Shown: positions 55,366 through 63,197 of the stretch, piece by piece
Layout of the letters: each line of letters opens with the position of its first letter
How positions within the stretch are numbered: the stretch's first letter is position 1
DNA from: Cupriavidus yeoncheonensis
GTDB taxonomy: Bacteria > Pseudomonadota > Gammaproteobacteria > Burkholderiales > Burkholderiaceae
DNA: 64,000 nt
Reading direction: 5' to 3'
Assembly: GCF_905397275.1 (NCBI RefSeq)
Contig: NZ_CAJPUY010000003.1
Span: forward strand, 1 to 64,000
Notes under the pieces: model-generated
Told to the model about the DNA's origin: nothing
What the model saw: only the letters and a program-made list of their open reading frames with translations
The model's database searches: none
Program-made: the position numbers and the translations under genes

Positions 55366-56094
55366 ATGACCAAGCAAATCCGCCTCGGCATGCTGACGCC
55401 GTCTTCCAACACCGCGCTCGAACCGATCACCAGCGCGATGGTCAGCGGCCTGCCCAACGTCAGCGCGCATTTCTCGCGCTTTACCGTCACCGAGATCTCG
55501 CTGCGCGACCAGGCCCTGGGCCAGTTCGACCTGGAAAAGATCCTGGGCGCCGCGCGCCTGCTGGCCGACGCGCGCGTCGATGTGATCGCGTGGAACGGCA
55601 CGTCGTCGGGCTGGCTCGGCTTCGACAAGGACGAGGCGCTGTGCAAGCAGATCACCGAAGCCACGGGCATCCCCGCCACCACGTCGGTGCTCGCGCTCAA
55701 CGAGATCCTGGAGAAGACCGGCGCGCGCCGCTTCGGCCTGGCCACGCCATATCTCGATGACGTGCAGCAGCGCATCGTCGCCAACTACCAGCGCAGCGGC
55801 TTCGACTGCTCGGCCGAGCGCCACCTGGACCTGCACGTGAACTACAGCTTCGCCGAGGTCGAGGAGGACACCATCCGCACCATGGTGCGCGCCCTCGCCG
55901 AAGACAAGCCGCAGGCCATCACCACGTTCTGCACCAACCTGCGTGCGGCGCACCTGGTGGAAGCACTGGAAGCCGAGACCGGCATTCCCGTGTACGACAC
56001 CATCTCCACCGTCGTGTGGAAGTCGCTGCGCCTGGCCGGCGTGGATACGCGCGCGCTGACCGGCTGGGGCCGGCTGTTCCGCGAAGTCGAATAA
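55366..56094 (+). CDS. Arylmalonate decarboxylase-like protein (Asp/Glu racemase superfamily)
   Basis: The 242-residue protein belongs to the Asp/Glu racemase fold but has only one of the two catalytic cysteines: Cys189 (TTFCTNLRAA) is present, while the first position is Gly78 in WNGTSSGW. Arylmalonate decarboxylase (AMDase) has the same signature, Gly74-Thr75-Ser76 and Cys188, and ends in a similar GYGRLF motif (here GWGRLF). The ATPYLDD segment also parallels AMDase ATAYIDD. A cofactor-free decarboxylation of a malonate-type acid, or a maleate-isomerase-like step, is therefore possible. Named racemase activity is unlikely with one cysteine. Confidence 0.85.
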   Translation: MTKQIRLGMLTPSSNTALEPITSAMVSGLPNVSAHFSRFTVTEISLRDQALGQFDLEKILGAARLLADARVDVIAWNGTSSGWLGFDKDEALCKQITEATGIPATTSVLALNEILEKTGARRFGLATPYLDDVQQRIVANYQRSGFDCSAERHLDLHVNYSFAEVEEDTIRTMVRALAEDKPQAITTFCTNLRAAHLVEALEAETGIPVYDTISTVVWKSLRLAGVDTRALTGWGRLFREVE

Positions 56095-56125
56095 GGCAGC
56101 GAGTCAACGAACCGGAGTGATGACC

Positions 56126-57547
56126 ATGCCCGCAGACAATAACCTCGACCTGGTGATCCGCAATGCCGACGTGGTCACCGCTTCCGACCGCTTCCAGTGC
56201 GATATCGGCGTGCGCGACGGCCGCATCGTCGCGCTGGGCCAGGGCCTGCCGCAAGGCAACCGTGAAATCGACGCAACCGGGCTGCTGGCGCTGCCCGGCG
56301 GCGTGGACGGCCACTGCCACCTGGACCAGCCCATGCCCGACGGCATGCGCATGGCCGATGACTTCTTCACCGGCACGCGCGCGGCCGTGTGCGGCGGCAC
56401 CACCACGGTGATCCCGTTCGCCGCGCAGGAAAAGGGCGCTTCGCTCAAGGCCGCGGTCGAGGACTACCACAGCCGCGCCGAAGGCCGTGCCGTGATCGAC
56501 TACGCGTTCCACCTGATCGTGGCCGACCCGACGCCCGCGGTGCTGCAGGACGAGCTGCCCACGCTGATCCGCAAGGGCTATACCTCGTTCAAGGTCTACA
56601 TGACCTACGACGACCTCAAGCTGTCGGACCGCGAAATGCTGGAGGTGCTCGACGTCGCGCGCGAACACAAGGCGCTCGTCATGGTCCACGCGGAAAACTC
56701 GGACTGCATCTCTTGGCTGACCGACAAGCTGACCGGGGAAGGGCGCATCGCCCCGCGCTTCCACGGCCTGGCACGTCCCGCGCCGGTCGAGCGCGAGGCC
56801 ACCCATCGCGCCATCACGTTCGCCGAACTCGTCGACGTGCCGATCCTGATCGTGCATGTCTCGGGCAAGGAAGCGATCGAGCAGATCCGCTGGGCGCAGG
56901 GCAGGGGACTGAAGATCCTGGCCGAGACGTGCCCGCAGTACCTGTACCTCACCGCCGATGACATGGGCCTGCCCGGTGATGACGGCTACGAAGGCGCCAA
57001 GTGCGTCTGCAGCCCGCCGCCGCGCGACCCCGAGAACCAGGCCGCCGTGTGGCGCGCGCTGGTCAACGGCGTGTTCAGCGTGTTCTCGTCGGACCACGCG
57101 CCGTTCAGCTACGACGATCCGCAGGGCAAGAAGCTTGGCGGCAGCACCGAGCATTCGTTCGACCATATTCCCAATGGCGTGCCCGGCATCGAAACGCGCC
57201 TGCCGCTGCTGTTCGACGGCGTGGCGCGCGGCAAGCTGTCGCTGCACCAGTTCGTCGAGCTGACCTCGTACCGTCCGGCCAAGATCTACGGCCTGTATCC
57301 GCGCAAGGGCACCATCGCGGTCGGCGCCGATGCGGACATCGTGCTGTGGGATCCCGTGCGCAAGGTGCGCATCACCAACAGCGCGCTGCATCACGCGGTC
57401 GACTACACGCCGTATGAAGGCATCGAGGTGACGGGCTGGCCCGTGACCGCCTTCTCGCGCGGCGACATGCTGGTGAGCAACGGCGAGTACCTGGAGCCCG
57501 CGGCCGGACGCGGCAGGTTCCTCGAAGCCGGGCAACCCGAGGTCTGA
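56126..57547 (+). CDS. Dihydropyrimidinase / D-hydantoinase family amidohydrolase
   Basis: The 473-residue enzyme hydrolyses cyclic diamides such as dihydropyrimidines or hydantoins. All binuclear metal ligands are visible: His63 and His65 (DGHCHLDQP), carbamylated Lys156 (SFKVYMTYDD), His188 (MVHAENSD), His244 (LIVHVSG) and Asp323 (SSDHAPFS). GGAG ends at 56117, best placed for the ATG at 56126; earlier in-frame codons (GTG 56117, ATG 56120) are too close to it. It lies between two racemase-fold genes. Confidence 0.93.
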   Translation: MPADNNLDLVIRNADVVTASDRFQCDIGVRDGRIVALGQGLPQGNREIDATGLLALPGGVDGHCHLDQPMPDGMRMADDFFTGTRAAVCGGTTTVIPFAAQEKGASLKAAVEDYHSRAEGRAVIDYAFHLIVADPTPAVLQDELPTLIRKGYTSFKVYMTYDDLKLSDREMLEVLDVAREHKALVMVHAENSDCISWLTDKLTGEGRIAPRFHGLARPAPVEREATHRAITFAELVDVPILIVHVSGKEAIEQIRWAQGRGLKILAETCPQYLYLTADDMGLPGDDGYEGAKCVCSPPPRDPENQAAVWRALVNGVFSVFSSDHAPFSYDDPQGKKLGGSTEHSFDHIPNGVPGIETRLPLLFDGVARGKLSLHQFVELTSYRPAKIYGLYPRKGTIAVGADADIVLWDPVRKVRITNSALHHAVDYTPYEGIEVTGWPVTAFSRGDMLVSNGEYLEPAAGRGRFLEAGQPEV

Positions 57548-57571
57548 ACCAGAACCCATCGCAAACCCATC

Positions 57572-58309
57572 ATGAATCTCCTGATCGTCAACCCCAACAT
57601 CAGCGAGTCGGTCACCGACCTGATCCACGCGGAAGCCCTGCGCACCGCCGCACCCGAAACGAACATCACCATGGCCACCGCGCAGTTCGGCGTGGCCTAT
57701 ATCGAAACGCGCTTTGAAGCGCTGGTCGGTGGCTACGCGACCGCGTGCGCCGCCGCCGGGCATGCCGGCAAGTTCGACGGCCTGGTGGTCGCCGCGTTCG
57801 GCGACCCGGGCCTGGCCGGGCTCAAGGAGCTGTTCGACGTGCCCGTGGTCGGCATGACCGAGGCCGCACTGGCCAGCGCCTGCCTGCTCGGCCAGCGCTT
57901 CTCGATCATTGCGATCTCGCATCGGATCGAGGCGTGGTATCGCGAATGCGTGGCAAGCAACGGCCTCTCCTCGCGCCTGGCCAGCATCCGTTCGCTGCAG
58001 GAACCGCTGCGCGATATCGGCAGCGTGCAGGAAGACCATGCCGCACGGCTGGAAGAACTCAGCCTGCAGGCCGTGCGCGAAGACGGCGCCGACGTGATCA
58101 TCGTCGCCGGCGCGCCGCTCGCGGGGCTGGCGCGTTCGCTCAAGGGACGCATTCCGGTGCCGGTCGTCGACGGCGTCAGCAGCGCCGTGCGCCATTGCGA
58201 AACGCTGGTCGCGCTGCAGGCCGGCACCACGCGCGAAGGCAGCTTCGCGCGCCCGCCGCGCAAGCCCAACGCGGGCCTGCCGGCAGCGCTCGCGCAGCTG
58301 CTCGCCTGA
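57572..58309 (+). CDS. Hydantoin/allantoin racemase homologue lacking catalytic cysteines
   Basis: The 245-residue protein has the start MNLLIVNPNISESVT and the fold motifs of the hydantoin racemase group. The two catalytic cysteines of that group lie in ACFGDPG and GCAGMAG. Here the first is Ala75 (VAAFGDPG) and the second aligns with Gly180 (VAGAPLAG). The protein therefore should not run the two-base racemisation, and may instead be a lyase, decarboxylase, binding protein or inactive partner. It is the last gene of the MFS-AMDase-hydantoinase operon, 25 bases after the hydrolase. Confidence 0.85.
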   Translation: MNLLIVNPNISESVTDLIHAEALRTAAPETNITMATAQFGVAYIETRFEALVGGYATACAAAGHAGKFDGLVVAAFGDPGLAGLKELFDVPVVGMTEAALASACLLGQRFSIIAISHRIEAWYRECVASNGLSSRLASIRSLQEPLRDIGSVQEDHAARLEELSLQAVREDGADVIIVAGAPLAGLARSLKGRIPVPVVDGVSSAVRHCETLVALQAGTTREGSFARPPRKPNAGLPAALAQLLA

Positions 58310-58453
58310 GCGCACGCCCCCGTGCAAACTTGCGGGGCCGCTGCGCGTCCCTGCGCATTGCCTGCCCATTGCCCGCCACCCGGGCGCGTCCTAGACTGCC
58401 TGCACGGCCACTGCACGACGCAGTGGCCGCCCAACGCGACATAGGACAGCCTG

Positions 58454-59080
58454 ATGAAGCTCTACTATTCCCCCGGCGCCTGCTCGATGGCGGTCCACAT
58501 CGCCCTGCGTGAAGCGGGCCTGCCCGTCACGCTCGCCAGGGTCGACCTGATCCATCACAAGCTGGTGGAAGCCGAGAACGGCACCGACGACTACTACGCG
58601 ATCCATCCGCGCGGCTACGTGCCCCTGCTGCAGCTTGACGACGGCTCGCGCCACAGCGAAGTGGGATCACTGCTGCAGTACATCGCCGACCTGGTGCCCG
58701 AACGCAAGCTGCTGCCGGCTGCCGGTACGCGCGAGCGGCTGGAAGCGGCGAGCTGGCTCACGCTGGTTTCCACCGAACTGCACAAGGTATTCAGCCCGTG
58801 GCTGTGGCACAAGGAAACCGCCGACAGCACCGCGCGGGCGTGCAAGGCGAAGCTACAGCTGCGCTTCGCCGAACTCGACCGCCACCTGAAATCGCGCGAG
58901 TACCTGACCGGCGGCACCTTCACCGTGGCCGATGCCTACTGCTTCACGATCATGGGCTGGGCGCGCATGCTGATGATGCCGCTGACGGCCTACCCGTCGC
59001 TGCAGCAATACCTCTCGCGCGTCGCCGCGCGCCCCGCCGTGCAGGCAGCCATGCGCGCGGAAGGCCTGATCCGCGACTGA
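58454..59080 (+). CDS. Glutathione S-transferase, beta class
   Basis: The 208-residue protein begins MKLYYSPGACSMAVHIALRE, with Cys10 at the site of the mixed disulfide in beta-class GSTs, then the thioredoxin-like N-terminal domain (about 1-80) and helical C-terminal domain (about 88-205, ending with FTVADAYCFTIMGWA and related). It conjugates glutathione to electrophiles or reduces disulfides. The stop codon abuts the stop of the convergent metallo-beta-lactamase-fold gene, TGATCA at 59078-59083. Confidence 0.93.
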   Translation: MKLYYSPGACSMAVHIALREAGLPVTLARVDLIHHKLVEAENGTDDYYAIHPRGYVPLLQLDDGSRHSEVGSLLQYIADLVPERKLLPAAGTRERLEAASWLTLVSTELHKVFSPWLWHKETADSTARACKAKLQLRFAELDRHLKSREYLTGGTFTVADAYCFTIMGWARMLMMPLTAYPSLQQYLSRVAARPAVQAAMRAEGLIRD

Positions 59081-59872
59081 TCAGGCCATCGTGGCGCGGG
59101 CTGACGGCACGCGATAGTGCTTCGCCGTGAGCAGGTCCAGCCCGCATTGCAGGTTATCGACCCAGTCGATCAGGCGCGCCACCATGGCCTTGCCGCGAAA
59201 CGACGGGCCGTGCTGCGGCACGATCCATTCGATATCGAGCGTGCGCGCCATGGCCGCCCACAAGCGGCAGGCGCGGTTGCCGCTCATGTAGCGCTGGTGG
59301 AACGGCAGCATGCGCGGTGCGTGGGCATCGAAATCCGTGACGGTGGTGCCGGCCTCGGCGGCGCTCGTCATGGCCGCGCCGAGGTCGCCCGAGAACAGGA
59401 TCTTGCTGACCGGATCGTAGAACTGGAAATTGCCCTCGGAATGCAGGAAGTGCGCCGGCAGGGCAACCAGCGAACCGCGGCCCAGCGGGATATGCGCGCC
59501 GGCATCGGGAATGGTTACGATGCGGCCGGCGGTCTTGCCCGCCTGGCAGAAATGCGGAAGGAAGCGCGCCCAGACCTTGGAGATCAGCACCTGGCAATCC
59601 GACCCCGTCAGCCAGCGTCCGACCGAGGCGACGATATCCGGATCGGCGTGCGAGGCCAGGACGTAGTCGAGCTGCTTGGGCGGAAAGTAGCGGCCGATGG
59701 CCAGGTACAGTTCGCTGTAGGTCATGTTCCCGCCAGGATCGATCAGCGCGCCGTGGCCGTGGTCCACCACCAGGAACTGGTTGGTCTGCACCACCTCGCC
59801 ATGCGCTTCCTCGACCAGGTCGGCAAACATCAGGCAGGTGTGTCCGTCTGCGTCGTACAGGGTGATGCCCAT
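59081..59872 (-). CDS. Diiron metallo-beta-lactamase-fold protein (flavodiiron/ODP-like)
   Basis: The 263-residue protein matches the oxygen-binding MBL-fold domain of flavodiiron proteins but has no flavodoxin domain. Metal-site motifs are visible as His75-x-Asp77-x-Asp79 (ASHADPDI), an His in PAHFLHSEGN, the bridging Asp in FSGDLGA and the final His in VPQHGPSF. In flavodiirons the second ligand is Glu (H-x-E-x-D); here it is Asp. It likely senses or reduces oxygen or nitric oxide, or works as a signalling protein. It ends next to the convergent GST gene. Confidence 0.82.
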   Translation of the reverse strand: MGITLYDADGHTCLMFADLVEEAHGEVVQTNQFLVVDHGHGALIDPGGNMTYSELYLAIGRYFPPKQLDYVLASHADPDIVASVGRWLTGSDCQVLISKVWARFLPHFCQAGKTAGRIVTIPDAGAHIPLGRGSLVALPAHFLHSEGNFQFYDPVSKILFSGDLGAAMTSAAEAGTTVTDFDAHAPRMLPFHQRYMSGNRACRLWAAMARTLDIEWIVPQHGPSFRGKAMVARLIDWVDNLQCGLDLLTAKHYRVPSARATMA

Positions 59873-59952
59873 CGTCTGGTCCCGCCGTCTGAAAGACGCG
59901 ACGTTAATCAGCGGGCAGCAATGGGAGCTTGATGCAGGTCAATTTCCCTAAG

Positions 59953-59980
59953 CAAAACAGCCCGGCCATGGCCGGGCTGT
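59953..59980 (-). terminator. Terminator after the glutathione peroxidase gene
   Basis: ACAGCCCGGCCA and TGGCCGGGCTGT form a perfect 12-base palindrome at 59957-59980; on the minus strand the tail is TTTTGCTTAGGG. It lies 28 bases after the peroxidase stop and is best read as a Rho-independent terminator. Confidence 0.8.
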
Positions 59981-60008
59981 CGCAAGCGAAAGACAGGAAA
60001 CGGAGGGC

Positions 60009-60647
60009 TCAGCGCGGGCTGGCCAGCAACTGCTCGATCGTTGCCACGAACTGCTTGTCATCCGGCGTGGTCTTGCTGTTGTAGCTGGCCACCACCTTGC
60101 CACTGCGGTCGATCAGGTATTTGTAGAAGTTCCACTTCGGCGCAGTACCGGTTTCCTTCGCCAGCAGCGCGTACATCGGATTGACATCGCCGCCGCGCAC
60201 GTGCGACTTGCCGAGCATCGGGAACTTGACGCCGTAGGTGTTGTAGCAGAAGTCGGCGATCTCCTTGGCCGACCCCGGCTCCTGCGAGAAGTCATTGGAC
60301 GGGAAGCCCAGCACCACCAGCCCGCGGTCGCGGTACCGGGAATAGAGCGCCTCCAGCCCTTCGTACTGCGGCGTGAAGCCGCAATAGCTCGCGGTGTTGA
60401 CCACCAGCACCACCTTGCCGGCGTACTGGCAAAGGTTCTGCGGTGCCTCGTCCTGCAGGCGCGGGAACTGGAAGTTGAGCGAGGCCGGGCAGTTGCCGGC
60501 CGCGGCGGCCGGGATGGCGGCCGGCTTGTCCGCAGCACGCGCCGGGTGCGGCAGGAGCGTGGCACTGGCAGCGGCAAGCGCCAGCGCCGCAGCAAGCATG
60601 GCAGGACGCAGTGAAGCAGCGGCTAGGGCGGTGTGGCGGCGGTTCAT
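60009..60647 (-). CDS. Secreted cysteine-type glutathione peroxidase
   Basis: The 212-residue protein has a signal peptide (hydrophobic core about 16-33, probable cleavage after ARA near residue 39) and the GPX fold. The peroxidatic Cys89 lies in NTASYCGFTPQ; FPSNDFSQEP and WNFYKYLID complete the active site. It should reduce hydroperoxides in the periplasm, probably using thioredoxin-like donors rather than glutathione. ATG 60647 gives the signal peptide; the large open frame upstream covers the MFS gene in another frame. Confidence 0.93.
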   Translation of the reverse strand: MNRRHTALAAASLRPAMLAAALALAAASATLLPHPARAADKPAAIPAAAAGNCPASLNFQFPRLQDEAPQNLCQYAGKVVLVVNTASYCGFTPQYEGLEALYSRYRDRGLVVLGFPSNDFSQEPGSAKEIADFCYNTYGVKFPMLGKSHVRGGDVNPMYALLAKETGTAPKWNFYKYLIDRSGKVVASYNSKTTPDDKQFVATIEQLLASPR

Positions 60648-60736
60648 GCGATGTCTCCTGTCTTCATATGGGGGGCGTCTCGCTGTATCGGGTACGCAAT
60701 AGTCTACGCCCTTGCCTGGCTTGCCGCCGGCGGCCG

Positions 60737-62302
60737 CTAGTCCATGGCCAGCGTGGCGGCGTGTTCGGTGACGCTGCCGCGCAGTTCCAGGTCCGGCATG
60801 CAGCGCACGATGCCCAATGCCAGGAGCGCAGCCACGGCACCCGCGGCGAAGATCAGCTGGAAGCCCGATTCGACGCCCGCGGCAAGCACCTCCCGCACCA
60901 TCGGCGAGAGCTGCGCGAGTGCTTCGCTGCCGTGCCGCAGCGCCCCCAGGTCCAGCGCTTGCGTCACGCCGGCGGCGGCCGTCGCGTGGCGGAACTCCAG
61001 CGTCAGCAGCGTGCCCGCCAGCGCGCCGCCAAGCGCGCTGCCGAGCGAGCGCAGCACCAGCAGTGCGCCGGTGCCGGCGCCGGTGTCGCGGCGCTCCAGC
61101 GTATTCTGCACGCTCATCAGCGTGCCGACCATGGCCATGCCGAGGCCGACGCCACCCACGGCCATCGCCATCAGCACCATCGCCAGCGGCACGGCGGGCG
61201 TGGACAGCGCCAGCACCGCGAGCCCGAGCACGCCCGCCACGAAGCCGGCTGTCAGGATGCCGCGCATGCGGCCCACGCGCGGCGCCAGCCACGCCACGAT
61301 GAAATTGCCCGCCACGGTGGCCAGCAGGAACGGCATCACCAGCAGGCCCGACATCGACGCGTCGGCGCCGCGCACGAGCTGGAAATGCAGCGGCAGGGCG
61401 AAGATGCACAGGAAGATGTTCAGCGCGGCCAGCGCCGACGCCGCGACGCCCATCACATAGGCACGGTTGGCGAACAGCCGCGGCGGCAGCATCGGGTCGG
61501 CGGCGCGGCGCTCCTGCCAGGCCAGCGCGGCGACGGCGGCCACGGTCAGCAAGGCCAGCAGGCCAAGCTGCGGCGACAGCCAGTCGAACACGTCGCCGCC
61601 CCAGCTCATCGCCAGCAGGAACGCGATGATCGCCACGGCGAGCAGCACGGCGCCCAGCCAGTCCACGCGCGCACGGCCGCCGCGCACGGGCAGCATGGCG
61701 AGGCCTCGGTAGCACATCACCATGGCCAGCCCGCCCAGCGGCAGGTTGATCCAGAACAGCCAGCGCCACGACGTGTTGTCGGACACCCAGCCGCCCACCA
61801 GCGGCCCGGCGATCGACGCCACCGCCCACACCGTGGCCAGGTAGCCCTGGTAGCGCCCGCGCTGGCGCGGCGCCACCACGTCGGCAATAGCGGCCTGCGC
61901 CAGCGACAACAGCCCGCCCCCGCCGATGCCCTGCAGCGCGCGGAACAGGATCAGCTGGCCCAGCGATTGCGCCATCGCGCATGCGGCCGAGGCCAGGATG
62001 AACAGCGTGATCGCCACCATCAGCAGCCGGCGCCGCCCGAAACTGTCGGACAGCTTGCCGTACAGCGGCGTGGCGACCGTCGAGGTGATCAGGTACGCGG
62101 TCACGATCCACGACAGGTGCCCGAACCCGTTCAGGTCATTGGCAATCGCCGGCACGGCCGGAATGACCACGGTCTGGTCCAGCGCCGCCAGCAGGATGCA
62201 GAGCACGATGCCGCCGATGACGCGCATGATGGCGTGGTGGTCGCTGGCGGAGACAAGGGGAATCGAAGCGTTGGCCTGACTGGCCGGGGTAAGCGAGGAC
62301 AT
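60737..62302 (-). CDS. DHA2-family MFS drug efflux transporter (EmrB/QacA type)
   Basis: The 521-residue protein has about fourteen membrane helices. The DHA2 signature LDQTVVIPAVPAIANDL is in helix 1, followed by WIVTAYLITSTVATPLYGKL and the loop DSFGRRRLLM. It likely exports toxic compounds by proton antiport. No EmrA-like adaptor gene is adjacent. The ATG at 62302 fits better than an earlier in-frame codon. A set of palindromic half-sites about 145-170 bases upstream suggests repression by a local regulator. Confidence 0.93.
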   Translation of the reverse strand: MSSLTPASQANASIPLVSASDHHAIMRVIGGIVLCILLAALDQTVVIPAVPAIANDLNGFGHLSWIVTAYLITSTVATPLYGKLSDSFGRRRLLMVAITLFILASAACAMAQSLGQLILFRALQGIGGGGLLSLAQAAIADVVAPRQRGRYQGYLATVWAVASIAGPLVGGWVSDNTSWRWLFWINLPLGGLAMVMCYRGLAMLPVRGGRARVDWLGAVLLAVAIIAFLLAMSWGGDVFDWLSPQLGLLALLTVAAVAALAWQERRAADPMLPPRLFANRAYVMGVAASALAALNIFLCIFALPLHFQLVRGADASMSGLLVMPFLLATVAGNFIVAWLAPRVGRMRGILTAGFVAGVLGLAVLALSTPAVPLAMVLMAMAVGGVGLGMAMVGTLMSVQNTLERRDTGAGTGALLVLRSLGSALGGALAGTLLTLEFRHATAAAGVTQALDLGALRHGSEALAQLSPMVREVLAAGVESGFQLIFAAGAVAALLALGIVRCMPDLELRGSVTEHAATLAMD

Positions 62303-62603
62303 GGGCAGAACAACAGCAAGCGCGCAGCCAGATGGCCGCAAGCGGGCAACAAATCAGGGGACTGGCCGGCCGGGAGTCCAGGCGCGCGGCGGGTTGAGAC
62401 GGAGGGCGCCGCGGCGGATGGCCGGATTCACGAATTCAGCAACCGCATAATTATATGCGTGTATCGCATATGGCGTGCGGCTGTGCAACAACGAGGCGGT
62501 CAGGAACGGTGACTCCCGACCGAATGCGCCTAATCCGGCACCGAAAAGGACCGGGGCAAAGGCAGCGGTGCGCCTGGTGCGCACCGCGCTGGGAATCCGG
62601 CAG
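62303..62603. other. Intergenic region between the DHA2 pump and the CBS-pair gene
   Basis: No gene is supported in these 301 bases. The right third holds an AT-rich palindromic cluster (62444-62471), the only notable feature. Confidence 0.5.
62444..62471 (-). promoter_or_regulatory. CGCATA half-site cluster over a -10 element
   Basis: CGCATA (62444-62449), TATGCG (62454-62459) and CGCATA (62465-62470) form overlapping inverted repeats: CGCATA-ATTA-TATGCG, and ATATGCG (62453-62459) / CGCATAT (62465-62471) with a 5-base spacer. On the minus strand TATAAT (62450-62455) lies inside, a consensus -10 with no clear -35. It is a candidate operator for the DHA2 pump gene. Confidence 0.6.
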
Positions 62604-63047
62604 CTAGCGGCTGCCGCCGTGGATATAGTGCTCGAGCTGCTCGATGATGAACTGCTGCTCGGAGATGATGTCCTTCACCAGGTCACCGATCGACAGCATG
62701 CCGAGCAGGTCTTCGCCGTTCATCACCGGCAGGTGGCGCATGCGATGCTTGGTCATCAGCGCCATGCACTCGTTGGTGCTCTGGTCCCCGCTGACGTAGA
62801 TGACCGACGACGTCATGATGTCGCGCACCAGCGTGTCGCGCGACGAACGCTGCATCAGGATCACCTTGCGCGCATAGTCACGCTCGCTCAGGATGCCAAC
62901 GATCTTGCCGTGCTCCATCACCAGCACGGCACCGATGCCTTTTTCCGCCATCAACTGCAGCGCGGCATACACCGTCGCCGTGGGCGGAATGCTGAAGATG
63001 GACTGGCTTGGCTTGGACTCTACGACCTGGCGTGCGGTTGTCATCAC
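62604..63047 (-). CDS. CBS-domain-pair protein
   Basis: The 147-residue protein consists of two CBS motifs (about 10-70 and 78-140), with KGIGAVLVMEHGKIVGILSERDYARK in the first and MTKHRMRHLPVMNGEDLLGMLSIGDL in the second. Such pairs bind adenosine nucleotides and often regulate other proteins or act as energy sensors. Length and sequence match the common stand-alone betaproteobacterial family. The target is unknown. Confidence 0.92.
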   Translation of the reverse strand: MMTTARQVVESKPSQSIFSIPPTATVYAALQLMAEKGIGAVLVMEHGKIVGILSERDYARKVILMQRSSRDTLVRDIMTSSVIYVSGDQSTNECMALMTKHRMRHLPVMNGEDLLGMLSIGDLVKDIISEQQFIIEQLEHYIHGGSR

Positions 63048-63197
63048 CCACTCCTCTTCTGTCGATCATGCGCGGCGGCAGAAATGCCATGTCCTCCAGA
63101 TTAGCAAAGGATCGGGCGCCGTTACAGGGTGACTTACACGAATCTTCCTAAACACAGATCTGTACGAAACTGTCAGGTGCCCGACGGTACCGGGCCG

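Noticed and set aside
53925..55784. Minus-strand open frame of 619 codons
   Set aside because: It lies antisense to the ACS transporter and AMDase-like genes, which have recognised motifs; no domain is visible in it.
55919..58369. Minus-strand open frame of 816 codons
   Set aside because: It is antisense to the hydantoinase and racemase-like genes; the metal-site motifs prove the plus-strand reading.
59957..59980. 12-base perfect palindrome as an operator
   Set aside because: Its position just after the peroxidase stop, GC-rich stem and T-rich minus-strand tail make a terminator more likely.
60611..62512. Plus-strand open frame of 633 codons
   Set aside because: It mirrors the DHA2 transporter gene and shows the His/Gln/Arg-rich composition of an antisense shadow.
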